From Lepturacanthus savala (taxonomy: Eukaryota; Chordata; Actinopteri; Scombriformes; Trichiuridae), in the NCBI GenBank assembly GCA_030544235.1, contig CM060463.1, positions 1,258,925-1,322,924 of the forward strand: 64,000 nt of DNA. The letters are read 5' to 3'. The translations under genes and the position numbers were made by a program. Shown here piece by piece: positions 1 through 12,652 of this stretch. The notes under the pieces are model-generated. The model had not been told where the DNA came from and made no database searches. It saw only the letters and a program-made list of their open reading frames with translations. The first letter of the stretch is position 1. Each line of letters opens with the position of its first letter.

Positions 1-467
1 ATGACTTTTTTTAGGAACATGCTATAGTATGACTTTTTTTTAGGAACATGCTATAGTATGACTTTTTTTTAACGACATGCTATAGTATGACTTTTTTTAG
101 GAACATGCTATAGTATGACTTCTTTTTAGGAACATGCTATAGTATGACTTTTTTTTAACGACATGCTATAGTATGCCTTTTTTTTAACGACATGCTATAG
201 TATGACTTTTTTTAGGAACATGCTATAGTATGACTTTTTTTTAGGAACATGCTATAGTATGACTTTTTTTTAACGACATGCTATAGTATGACTTTTTTTT
301 AACGACATGCTATAGTATGACTTTTTTTTAACGACATGCTATAGTATGACTTTTTTTTAACGACATGCTATAGTATGACTTTTTTTTAGGGACATGCTAT
401 AGTATGACTTTTTTTTAAGAACATGCTATAGTATGACTTTTTTTTAAGAACATGCTATAGTATGACT

Positions 468-567
468 TAGCTTAGCGGTTACAGCTGTTGACTTATAACC
501 AAGAGGTTCCAGGTTCAAGACCTACTTGTTCATGAATCTCTCATTGTGGAGGTTGTGTTGTTAACAA
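468..567 (+). repeat. tRNA-like module, copy 1, in 29-bp satellite
   Basis: A 100-bp non-satellite block sits between TATGACT and CATGCTATAG of neighbouring units. TAGCTTAGCGG at 468-478 matches the tRNA A-box consensus TRGCNNAGYGG exactly. GGTTCAAGACC at 512-522 matches the B-box consensus GGTTCRANNCC exactly, 33 bases downstream as in a real tRNA. On tRNA numbering it has T8, A14, G18, G19, A21, T33, A37, a 5-base variable loop and TTC-A in the T loop. The D stem GCT/AGC pairs fully. The anticodon stem pairs at 3 of 5 positions, the T stem at 3 of 5, and the acceptor stem hardly at all. The anticodon position (494-496) reads TAT, isoleucine in a true tRNA. It is therefore tRNA-derived but not a functional tRNA; a SINE head is the likeliest source. 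The 3' part (about 530-567) is not tRNA-like and has no A tail. Confidence 0.85.
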
Positions 568-1913
568 CATGCTATAGTGTGACTTATTTTTAGGAACATG
601 CTATAGTATGACTTTTTTTTAAGAACATGCTATAGTATGACTTTTTTTTAAGAACATGCTATAGTATGACTTTTTTTTAGGAACATGCTATAGTATGACT
701 TTTTTTTAAGAACATGCTATAGTATGACTTTTTTTTAAGAACATGCTATAGTATGACTTTTTTTTAAGAACATGCTATAGTATGACTTTTTTTTAACGAC
801 ATGCTATAGTATGACTTTTTTTTAAGAACATGCTATAGTATGACTTTTTTTTAAGAACATGCTATAGTATGACTTTTTTTTAACGACATGCTATAGTATG
901 ACTTTTTTTTAAGGACATGCTATAGTATGACTTTTTTTTAACGACATGCTATAGTATGACTTTTTTTTAAGAACATGCTATAGTATGACTTTTTTTTAGG
1001 GACATGCTATAGTATGACTTTTTTTTAGGAACATGCTATAGTATGACTTTTTTTTAGGAACATGCTATAGTATGACTTTTTTTTAAGAACATGCTATAGT
1101 ATGACTTTTTTTGGACGACATGCTATAGTATGACTTTTTTTTAACGACATGCTATAGTATGACTTTTTTTGGACGACATGCTATAGTATGACTTTTTTTT
1201 AGGAACATGCTATAGTATGACTTTTTTTAGGAACATGCTATAGTATGACTTTTTTTTAGGAACATGCTATAGTATGACTTTTTTTTAACGACATGCTATA
1301 GTATGACTTTTTTTAGGGACATGCTATAGTATGACTTTTTTTTAACGACATGCTATAGTATGACTTATTTTTAACGACATGCTATAGTATGACTTTTTTT
1401 TAGGGACATGCTATAGTATGACTTTTTTTGGACGACATGCTATAGTATGACTTTTTTTAGGAACATGCTATAGTATGACTTTTTTTTAGGAACATGCTAT
1501 AGTATGACTTTTTTTTAACGACATGCTATAGTATGACTTTTTTTAGGAACATGCTATAGTATGACTTTTTTTTAGGAACATGCTATAGTATGACTTTTTT
1601 TTAACGACATGCTATAGTATGCCTTTTTTTTAACGACATGCTATAGTATGACTTTTTTTAGGAACATGCTATAGTATGACTTTTTTTTAGGAACATGCTA
1701 TAGTATGACTTTTTTTTAACGACATGCTATAGTATGACTTTTTTTTAACGACATGCTATAGTATGACTTTTTTTTAACGACATGCTATAGTATGACTTTT
1801 TTTTAACGACATGCTATAGTATGACTTTTTTTTAGGGACATGCTATAGTATGACTTTTTTTTAAGAACATGCTATAGTATGACTTTTTTTTAAGAACATG
1901 CTATAGTATGACT

Positions 1914-2013
1914 TAGCTTAGCGGTTACAGCTGTTGACTTATAACCAAGAGGTTCCAGGTTCAAGACCTACTTGTTCATGAATCTCTCATTGTGGAGGTT
2001 GTGTTGTTAACAA
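1914..2013 (+). repeat. tRNA-like module, copy 2
   Basis: Identical over 100 bp to the module at 468, with A box at 1914-1924 and B box at 1958-1968. It lies in the second copy of a 1446-bp segmental duplication of the satellite. The first satellite unit after it has the same variant (tatagtGtgacttAttttt) as after copy 1. Confidence 0.85.
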
Positions 2014-4844
2014 CATGCTATAGTGTGACTTATTTTTAGGAACATGCTATAGTATGACTTTTTTTTAAGAACATGCTATAGTATGACTTTTTTTTAAGAA
2101 CATGCTATAGTATGACTTTTTTTTAGGAACATGCTATAGTATGACTTTTTTTTAAGAACATGCTATAGTATGACTTTTTTTTAAGAACATGCTATAGTAT
2201 GACTTTTTTTTAAGAACATGCTATAGTATGACTTTTTTTTAACGACATGCTATAGTATGACTTTTTTTTAAGAACATGCTATAGTATGACTTTTTTTTAA
2301 GAACATGCTATAGTATGACTTTTTTTTAACGACATGCTATAGTATGACTTTTTTTTAAGGACATGCTATAGTATGACTTTTTTTTAACGACATGCTATAG
2401 TATGACTTTTTTTTAAGAACATGCTATAGTATGACTTTTTTTTAGGGACATGCTATAGTATGACTTTTTTTTAGGAACATGCTATAGTATGACTTTTTTT
2501 TAGGAACATGCTATAGTATGACTTTTTTTTAGGAACATACTATAGTATGACTTTTTTTTAACGACATGCTATAGTATGACTTTTTTTTTAACGACATGCT
2601 ATAGTATGACTTTTTTTTAGGAACATGCTATAGTATGACTTTTTTTTAGGAACATGCTATAGTATGACTTTTTTTTAGGAACATGCTATAGTATGACTTT
2701 TTTTGGACGGCATGCTATAGTATGACTTTTTTTAGGAACATGCTATAGTATGACTTTTTTTGGACGGCATGCTATAGTATGACTTTTTTTAGGAACATGC
2801 TATAGTATGACTTTTTTTTAGGAACATGCTATAGTATGACTTTTTTTTAGGGACATGCTATAGTATGACTTTTTTTTAGGAACATGCTATAGTATGACTT
2901 TTTTTGGACGACATGCTATAGTATGACTTTTTTTTCGGAACATGCTATAGTATGACTTTTTTTTAGGAACATGCTATAGTATGACTTTTTTTGGACGGCA
3001 TGCTATAGTATGACTTTTTTTAGGAACATGCTATAGTATGACTTTTTTTTAGGAACATGCTATAGTATGACTTTTTTTTAGGGACATGCTATAGTATGAC
3101 TTTTTTTGGACGACATGCTATAGTATGACTTTTTTTTAAGAACATGCTATAGTATGACTTTTTTTTAACGACATGCTATAGTATGACTTTTTTTTAAGAA
3201 CATGCTATAGTATGACTTTTTTTTAACGACATGCTATAGTATGACTTTTATTTAAGGACATGCTATAGTATGACTTTTTTTTAACGACATGCTATAGTAT
3301 GACTTTTTTTTAAGGACATGCTATAGTATGACTTTTTTTTAGGGACATGCTATAGTATGACTTTTTTTTAGGAACATGCTATAGTATGACTTTTTTTTAG
3401 GAACATGCTATAGTATGACTTTTTTTTAGGAACATGCTATAGTATGACTTTTTTTTAACGACATGCTATAGTATGACTTTTTTTTAACGACATGCTATAG
3501 TATGACTTTTTTTTAGGAACATGCTATAGTATGACTTTTTTTTAGGAACATGCTATAGTATGACTTTTTTTTAGGAACATGCTATAGTATGACTTTTTTT
3601 TAACGACATGCTATAGTATGACTTTTTTTTAACGACATGCTAGAGTATGACTTTTTTTTAGGAACATGCTATAGTGTGACTTTTTTTTAGCGACATGCTA
3701 TAGTATGACTTTTTTTTAACGACATGCTATAGTATGACTTTTTTTTAGGAACATGCTATAGTATGACTTTTTTTTAGGAACATGGTATAGTGTGACTTAT
3801 TTTTAACGACATGCTATAGTATGACTTTTTTTTAACGACATGCTATAGTATGACTTTTTTTTTAACGACATGCTATAGTATGACTTTTTTTTAAGAACAT
3901 GCTATAGTATGACTTTTTTTAGAACATGCTATAGTATGACTTTTTTTTAGGGGACATGCTATAGTATGACTTTTTTTTTAACGACATGCTATAGTATGAC
4001 TTTTTTTTAAGAACATACTATAGTATGACTTTTTTTTAGGAACATGCTATAGTATGACTTTTTTTTAGGGACATGCTATAGTATGACTTTTTTTGGACGA
4101 CATGCTATAGTATGACTTTTTTTTAACGACATGCTATAGTATGACTTTTATTTAAGGACATGCTATAGTATGACTTTTTTTTAACGACATGCTATAGTAT
4201 GACTTTTTTTTAGGGACATGCTATAGTATGACTTTTTTTTAGGAACATGCTATAGTATGACTTTTTTTTAGGAACATGCTATAGTATGACTTTTTTTTAA
4301 CGACATGCTATAGTATGACTTTTTTTTAACGACATGCTATAGTATGACTTTTTTTTAGGAACATGCTATAGTATGACTTTTTTTTAGGAACATGCTATAG
4401 TATGACTTTTTTTTAGGAACATGCTATAGTATGACTTTTTTTTAACGACATGCTATAGTATGACTTTTTTTTAACGACATGCTATAGTATGACTTTTTTT
4501 AGGAACATGCTATAGTATGACTTTTTTTTAGGAACATGCTATAGTGTGACTTATTTTTAACGACATGCTATAGTATGACTTTTTTTTAACGACATGCTAT
4601 AGTATGACTTTTTTTTTAACGACATGCTATAGTATGACTTTTTTTTAAGAACATGCTATAGTATGACTTTTTTTAGAACATGCTATAGTATGACTTTTTT
4701 TTAGGGGACATGCTATAGTATGACTTTTTTTTTAACGACATGCTATAGTATGACTTTTTTTTAGGAACATGCTATAGTATGACTTTTTTTTAGGCGACAT
4801 GCTATAGTATGACTTTTTTTTAGGCGACATGCTATAGTATGACT

Positions 4845-4944
4845 TAGCTTAGCGGTTACAGCTGTTGACTTATAACCAAGAGGTTCCAGGTTCAAGACCT
4901 ACTTGTTCATGAATCTCTCATTGTGGAGGTTGTGTTGTTAACAA
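4845..4944 (+). repeat. tRNA-like module, copy 3
   Basis: Identical 100-bp module, with A box at 4845-4855 and B box at 4889-4899. It is preceded by two AGGCGA-linker units and followed by units with T8 tracts. Confidence 0.85.
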
Positions 4945-6386
4945 CATGCTATAGTATGACTTTTTTTTAACGACATGCTATAGTATGACTTTTTTTTAGG
5001 AACATGCTATAGTATGACTTTTTTTTAGGAACATGCTATAGTATGACTTTTTTTTAGGCGCATGCTATAGTATGACTTTTTTTTAGGCGCATGCTATAGT
5101 ATGACTTTTTTTTAGGCGCATGCTATAGTATGACTTTTTTTTAGGCGCATGCTATAGTATGACTTTTTTTTAGGCGCATGCTATAGTATGACTTTTTTTT
5201 AGGCGCATGCTATAGTATGACTTTTTTTTAGGCGCATGCTATAGTATGACTTTTTTTTAGGCGACATGCTATAGTATGACTTTTTTTTAGGAACATGCTA
5301 TAGTATGACTTTTTTTTAGGAACATGCTATAGTATGACTTTTTTTGGACGGCATGCTATAGTATGACTTTTTTTAGGAACATGCTATAGTATGACTTTTT
5401 TTTAGGAACATACTATAGTATGACTTTTTTTTAGGAACATGCTATAGTATGACTTTTTTTTAGGGACATGCTATAGTATGACTTTTTTTGGACGACATGC
5501 TATAGTATGACTTTTTTTTAAGAACATGCTATAGTATGACTTTTTTTTAACGACATGCTATAGTATGACTTTTATTTAAGGACATGCTATAGTATGACTT
5601 TTTTTTAACGACATGCTATAGTATGACTTTTTTTTAAGGACATGCTATAGTATGACTTTTTTTTAGGGACATGCTATAGTATGACTTTTTTTTAGGAACA
5701 TGCTATAGTATGACTTTTTTTTAGGAACATGCTATAGTATGACTTTTTTTTAACGACATGCTATAGTATGACTTTTTTTTAGGAACATGCTATAGTATGA
5801 CTTTTTTTTAGGAACATGCTATAGTATGACTTTTTTTTAGGAACATGCTATAGTATGACTTTTTTTTAACGACATGCTATAGTATGACTTTTTTTTAACG
5901 ACATGCTATAGTATAACTTTTTTTTTAACGACATGCTATAGTATGACTTTTTTTTAAGAACATGCTATAGTATGACTTTTTTTAGAACATGCTATAGTAT
6001 GACTTTTTTTTAGGGGACATGCTATAGTATGACTTTTTTTTAGGGGACATGCTATAGTATGACTTTTTTTTTAACGACATGCTATAGTATGACTTTTTTT
6101 TAAGAACATGCTATAGTATGACTTTTTTAAGAACATGCTATAGTATGACTTTTTTTTAGGGGACATGCTATAGTATGACTTTTTTTTAGGGGACATGCTA
6201 TAGTATGACTTTTTTTTTAACGACATGCTATAGTATGACTTTTTTTTAGGAACATGCTATAGTATGACTTTTTTTTAGGCACATGCTATAGTATGACTTT
6301 TTTTTAGGCACATGCTATAGTATGACTTTTTTTTAGGCACATGCTATAGTATGACTTTTTTTTAGGCGACATGCTATAGTATGACT

Positions 6387-6486
6387 TAGCTTAGCGGTTA
6401 CAGCTGTTGACTTATAACCAAGAGGTTCCAGGTTCAAGACCTACTTGTTCATGAATCTCTCATTGTGGAGGTTGTGTTGTTAACAA
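6387..6486 (+). repeat. tRNA-like module, copy 4
   Basis: Identical 100-bp module, with A box at 6387-6397 and B box at 6431-6441. The order of linkers downstream (AACGA, AGGAA, AGGGGA, several AGGCGA, AAGAA, AACGA, TATTTAAGGA) recurs after copies 5 and 6, so these three belong to one higher-order family. Confidence 0.85.
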
Positions 6487-8083
6487 CATGCTATAGTATG
6501 ACTTATTTTTAACGACATGCTATAGTATGACTTTTTTTTAACGACATGCTATAGTATGACTTTTTTTTAACGACATGCTATAGTATGACTTTTTTTTAGG
6601 AACATGCTATAGTATGACTTTTTTTTAACGACATGCTATAGTATGACTTTTTTTTAGGAACATGCTATAGTATGACTTTTTTAGGGGACATGCTATAGTA
6701 TGACTTTTTTTTAGGCGACATGCTATAGTATGACTTTTTTTTAGGCGACATGCTATAGTATGACTTTTTTTTAGGCGACATGCTATAGTATGACTTTTTT
6801 TTAGGCGACATGCTATAGTATGACTTTTTTTTAAGAACATGCTATAGTATGACTTTTTTTTAACGACATGCTATAGTATGACTTTTATTTAAGGACATGC
6901 TATAGTATGACTTTTTTTTAAGAACATGCTATAGTATGACTTTTTTTTAAGAACATGCTATAGTATGACTTTTTTTTAACGACATGCTATAGTATGACTT
7001 TTATTTAAGGACATGCTATAGTATGACTTTTTTTTAACGACATGCTATAGTATGACTTTTTTTTAAGGACATGCTATAGTATGACTTTTTTTTAAGAACA
7101 TGCTATAGTATGACTTTTTTTTAACGACATGCTATAGTATGACTTTTTTTTAAGGACATGCTATAGTATGACTTTTTTTTAGGGACATGCTATAGTATGA
7201 CTTTTTTTTAGGAACATGCTATAGTATGACTTTTTTTTAACGACATGCTATAGTATGACTTTTTTTTAGGAACATGCTATAGTATGACTTTTTTTTAGGA
7301 ACATGCTATAGTATGACTTTTTTTTAGGAACATGCTATAGTATGACTTTTTTTTAAACGACATGCTATAGTATGACTTTTTTTTAACGACATGCTATAGT
7401 ATGACTTTTTTTTAGGAACATGCTATAGTATGACTTTTTTTTAGGAACATGCTATAGTATGACTTTTTTTTAGGCGACATGCTATAGTATGACTTATTTT
7501 TAACGACATGCTATAGTGTGACTTTTTTTTTAACGACATGCTATAGTATGAATTTTTTTTTAACGACATGCTATAGTATGAATTTTTTTTAGGAACATGC
7601 TATAGTATGACTTTTTTTTAGGCGACATGCTATAGTATGACTTTTTTTTAGGCGACATGCTATAGTATGACTTTTTTTTTAACGACATGCTATAGTATGA
7701 CTTTTTTTTAAGAACATGCTATAGTATGACTTTTTTTAGAACATGCTATAGTATGACTTTTTTTTAGGGGACATGCTATAGTATGACTTTTTTTTAGGGG
7801 ACATGCTATAGTATGACTTTTTTTTTAACGACATGCTATAGTATGACTTTTTTTTAAGAACATGCTATAGTATGACTTTTTTAAGAACATGCTATAGTAT
7901 GACTTTTTTTTAGGGGACATGCTATAGTATGACTTTTTTTTAGGGGACATGCTATAGTATGACTTTTTTTTTAACGACATGCTATAGTATGACTTTTTTT
8001 TAGGCGACATGCTATAGTATGACTTTTTTTTAGGAACATGCTATAGTATGACTTTTTTTTAGGCGACATGCTATAGTATGACT

Positions 8084-8183
8084 TAGCTTAGCGGTTACAG
8101 CTGTTGACTTATAACCAAGAGGTTCCAGGTTCAAGACCTACTTGTTCATGAATCTCTCATTGTGGAGGTTGTGTTGTTAACAA
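8084..8183 (+). repeat. tRNA-like module, copy 5
   Basis: Identical 100-bp module, with A box at 8084-8094 and B box at 8128-8138. It shares downstream linker order with copies 4 and 6. Confidence 0.85.
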
Positions 8184-8989
8184 CATGCTATAGTATGACT
8201 TTTTTTTAACGACATGCTATAGTATGACTTTTTTTTAACGACATGCTATAGTATGACTTTTTTTTAGGAACATGCTATAGTATGACTTTTTTTTAACGAC
8301 ATGCTATAGTATGACTTTTTTTTAGGAACATGCTATAGTATGACTTTTTTTTAGGCGACATGCTATAGTATGACTTTTTTTTAGGCGACATGCTATAGTA
8401 TGACTTTTTTTTAGGCGACATGCTATAGTATGACTTTTTTTTAAGAACATGCTATAGTATGACTTTTTTTTAACGACATGCTATAGTATGACTTTTATTT
8501 AAGGACATGCTATAGTATGACTTTTTTTTAAGAACATGCTATAGTATGACTTTTTTTTAAGAACATGCTATAGTATGACTTTTTTTTAACGACATGCTAT
8601 AGTATGACTTTTATTTAAGGACATGCTATAGTATGACTTTTTTTTAACGACATGCTATAGTATGACTTTTTTTTAAGGACATGCTATAGTATGACTTTTT
8701 TTTAGGGACATGCTATAGTATGACTTTTTTTTAGGGACATGCTATAGTATGACTTTTTTTTAGGAACATGCTATAGTATGACTTTTTTTTAACGACATGC
8801 TATAGTATGACTTTTTTTTAGGAACATGCTATAGTATGACTTTTTTTTAGGAACATGCTATAGTATGACTTTTTTTTAGGAACATGCTATAGTATGACTT
8901 TTTTTTAAACGACATGCTATAGTATGACTTTTTTTTAGGCGACATGCTATAGTATGACTTTTTTTTAGGCGACATGCTATAGTATGACT

Positions 8990-9089
8990 TAGCTTAGCGG
9001 TTACAGCTGTTGACTTATAACCAAGAGGTTCCAGGTTCAAGACCTACTTGTTCATGAATCTCTCATTGTGGAGGTTGTGTTGTTAACAA
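8990..9089 (+). repeat. tRNA-like module, copy 6
   Basis: Identical 100-bp module, with A box at 8990-9000 and B box at 9034-9044. It is only 906 bp after copy 5, the shortest spacing in the array. Confidence 0.85.
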
Positions 9090-11295
9090 CATGCTATAGT
9101 ATGACTTTTTTTTAACGACATGCTATAGTATGACTTTTTTTTAACGACATGCTATAGTATGACTTTTTTTTAGGAACATGCTATAGTATGACTTTTTTTT
9201 AACGACATGCTATAGTATGACTTTTTTTTAGGAACATGCTATAGTATGACTTTTTTAGGGGACATGCTATAGTATGACTTTTTTTTAGGCGACATGCTAT
9301 AGTATGACTTTTTTTTAGGCGACATGCTATAGTATGACTTTTTTTTAGGCGACATGCTATAGTATGACTTTTTTTTAAGAACATGCTATAGTATGACTTT
9401 TTTTTAACGACATGCTATAGTATGACTTTTTTTTAAGAACATGCTATAGTATCACTTTTTTTTAAGAACATGCTATAGTATGACTTTTTTTTAACGACAT
9501 GCTATAGTATGACTTTTATTTAAGGACATGCTATAGTATGACTTTTTTTTAAGAACATGCTATAGTATGACTTTTATTTAAGGACATGCTATAGTATGAC
9601 TTTTTTTTAAGAACATGCTATAGTATGACTTTTTTTTAAGAACATGCTATAGTATGACTTTTTTTTAACGACATGCTATAGTATGACTTTTATTTAAGGA
9701 CATGCTATAGTATGACTTTTTTTTAACGACATGCTATAGTATGACTTTTTTTTAAGGACATGCTATAGTATGACTTTTTTTTAGGGACATGCTATAGTAT
9801 GACTTTTTTTTAGGAACATGCTATAGTATGACTTTTTTTTAACGACATGCTATAGTATGACTTTTTTTTAGGAACATGCTATAGTATGACTTTTTTTTAG
9901 GAACATGCTATAGTATGACTTTTTTTTAGGAACATGCTATAGTATGACTTTTTTTTAAACGACATGCTATAGTATGACTTTTTTTTAACGACATGCTATA
10001 GTATGACTTTTTTTTAGGAACATGCTATAGTATGACTTTTTTTTAGGAACATGCTATAGTATGACTTTTTTTTAGGCGACATGCTATAGTATGACTTATT
10101 TTTAACGACATGCTATAGTGTGACTTTTTTTTAACGACATGCTATAGTGTGACTTTTTTTTTAACGACATGCTATAGTATGAATTTTTTTTTAACGACAT
10201 GCTATAGTATGAATTTTTTTTAGGAACATGCTATAGTATGACTTTTTTTTAGGCGACATGCTATAGTATGACTTTTTTTTAGGCGACATGCTATAGTATG
10301 ACTTTTTTTTAGGCGACATGCTATAGTATGACTTTTTTTTAGGCGACATGCTATAGTATGACTTTTTTTTAACGACATGCTATAGTATGACTTTTTTTTA
10401 ACGACATGCTATAGTATGACTTTTTTTTAACGACATGCTATAGTATGACTTTTTTTTAACGACATGCTATAGTATGACTTTTTTTTAACGACATGCTATA
10501 GTATGACTTTTTTTTAACGACATGCTATAGTATGACTTTTTTTTAACGACATGCTATAGTATGACTTTTTTTTAACGACATGCTATAGTATGACTTTTTT
10601 TTAGGCGACATGCTATAGTATGACTTTTTTTTAGGCGACATGCTATAGTATGACTTTTTTTTAGGCGACATGCTATAGTATGACTTTTTTTTAGGAACAT
10701 GCTATAGTATGACTTTTTTTTAACGACATGCTATAGTATGACTTTTTTTTAGGCACATGCTATAGTATGACTTTTTTTTAGGAACATGCTATAGTATGAC
10801 TTTTTTTTAGGAACATGCTATAGTATGACTTTTTTTTAACAACATGCTATAGTATGACTTTTTTTTAACGACATGCTATAGTATGACTTTTTTTTAACGA
10901 CATGCTATAGTATGACTTTTTTTTAGGAGACATGCTATAGTATGACTTTTTTTTAACGACATGCTATAGTATGACTTTTTTTGGACGACATGCTATAGTA
11001 TGACTTTTTTTTAGGAACATGCTATAGTATGACTTTTTTTTAACGACATGCTATAGTATGACTTTTTTTTAACGACATGCTATAGTATGACTTTTTTTTA
11101 ACGACATGCTATAGTTTGACTTATTTTTAACGACATGCTATAGTATGACTTTTTTTTAACGACATGCTATAGTATGACTTTTTTTTAGGCACATGCTATA
11201 GTATGACTTTTTTTTAGGAACATGCTATAGTATGACTTTTTTTTAACGACATGCTATAGTATGACTTTTTTTTAACGACATGCTATAGTATGACT

Positions 11296-11395
11296 TAGCT
11301 TAGCGGTTACAGCTGTTGACTTATAACCAAGAGGTTCCAGGTTCAAGACCTACTTGTTCATGAATCTCTCATTGTGGAGGTTGTGTTGTTAACAA
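11296..11395 (+). repeat. tRNA-like module, copy 7
   Basis: Identical 100-bp module, with A box at 11296-11306 and B box at 11340-11350. It follows two AACGA-linker units and is followed by several AGGAA-linker units with T8 tracts. Confidence 0.85.
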
Positions 11396-12415
11396 CATGC
11401 TATAGTATGACTTTTTTTTAGGAACATGCTATAGTATGACTTTTTTTTAGGAACATGCTATAGTATGACTTTTTTTTAGGAACATGCTATAGTATGACTT
11501 TTTTTTAGGCGACATGCTATAGTATGACTTTTTTTTAACGACATGCTATAGTATGACTTTTTTTGGACGACATGCTATAGTATGACTTTTTTTTAGGAGA
11601 CATGCTATAGTATGACTTTTTTTTAGGAACATGCTATAGTATGACTTTTTTTTAACGACATGCTATAGTATGACTTTTTTTTAACGACATGCTATAGTAT
11701 GACTTTTTTTTAACGACATGCTATAGTTTGACTTATTTTTAACGACATGCTATAGTATGACTTTTTTTTAGGAACATGCTATAGTATGACTTTTTTTTAA
11801 CGACATGCTATAGTATGACTTTTTTTTAACGACATGCTATAGTATGACTTTTTTTTAGGAACATGCTATAGTATGACTTTTTTTTAACGACATGCTATAG
11901 TATGACTTTTTTTTAGGCGACATGCTATAGTATGACTTTTTTTTAGGCGACATGCTATAGTATGACTTTTTTTTAACGACATGCTATAGTATGACTTTTT
12001 TTTAGGAACATGCTATAGTATGACTTTTTTTTAGGAACATGCTATAGTATGACTTTTTTTTAGGAACATGCTATAGTATGACTTTTTTTTAGGAACATGC
12101 TATAGTATGACTTTTTTTTAGGCGACATGCTATAGTATGACTTTTTTTTAGGCGACATGCTATAGTATGACTTTTTTTTAGGCGACATGCTATAGTATGA
12201 CTTTTTTTAAGTGACATGCTATAGTATGACTTTTTTTTAGGAACATGCTATAGTATGACTTTTTTTAAGTGACATGCTATAGTATGACTTTTTTTTAGGA
12301 ACATGCTATAGTATGACTTTTTTTTAGGAACATGCTATAGTATGACCTTTTTTTAAGGAACATGCTATAGTATGACTTTTTTTGGACGACATGCTATAGT
12401 ATGACTTATTTTTAG

Positions 12416-12652
12416 ATTATAGTCATTTAGATTTAGATTTATTGAAACTTTATTGATAAATTAGTGTGTTACAACAGATACAGACAAGTCATTATATAGA
12501 AACAATTTTATAAACAGTTTTATAAAAATATATATAGAAAATATCTAGAGGCAGAAGAAGAAATAAAATACACATTATATATGCATTATATATACATTAT
12601 ACATATACATTACATACATTATATACATTATATACACATTATATACATTATA
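12416..12652. other. AT-rich junction after the satellite
   Basis: AT-rich sequence with no coding potential. From about 12570 it degenerates into an irregular CATTATATA/TACATTATA simple repeat running into the A/C-rich array. Confidence 0.6.

Larger units (their letters stand above)
1..12415. repeat. 29-bp satellite array with embedded tRNA-like modules
   Basis: About 400 head-to-tail copies of a 27-30 bp unit, most often 29 bp. Each unit has a nearly invariant core CATGCTATAGTATGAC, then a run of 7-9 T, then a variable 4-7 base linker (AACGA, AGGAA, AAGAA, AGGGA, AAGGA, GGACGA, AGGCGA, AGGCG or AGGCA). Differences lie almost entirely in T-run length and linker; rare core variants include tatgCC, tGtgac and catActatag. 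Seven copies of a 100-bp module interrupt the array. Higher-order structure is present: about 1-1075 recurs at about 1447-2521 with a 1446-bp offset. The array is already running at base 1, so its left end lies outside the window. Short open frames in it read as KKSHTIAC-type repeats and are artefacts. Confidence 0.97.

Noticed and set aside
468..540. A functional tRNA-Ile(TAT) gene
   Set aside because: Internal promoter and D arm fit, but the acceptor stem does not pair and the anticodon and T stems pair only partly.
1000..1070. Telomere-like TTAGGG in satellite linkers
   Set aside because: Single TTTTAGGGAC linkers, never tandem TTAGGG.
6625..9384. Minus-strand frames of 61-71 codons reading KKSHTIAC/KKSYYSM repeats
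   Set aside because: Pure translation of the 29-bp satellite; frame survives only where unit lengths happen to stay in phase.
1..12415. CRISPR array
   Set aside because: Direct repeats with 'variable spacers' are superficially similar, but linkers are 4-7 bases and repeated, and the sequence is eukaryotic.
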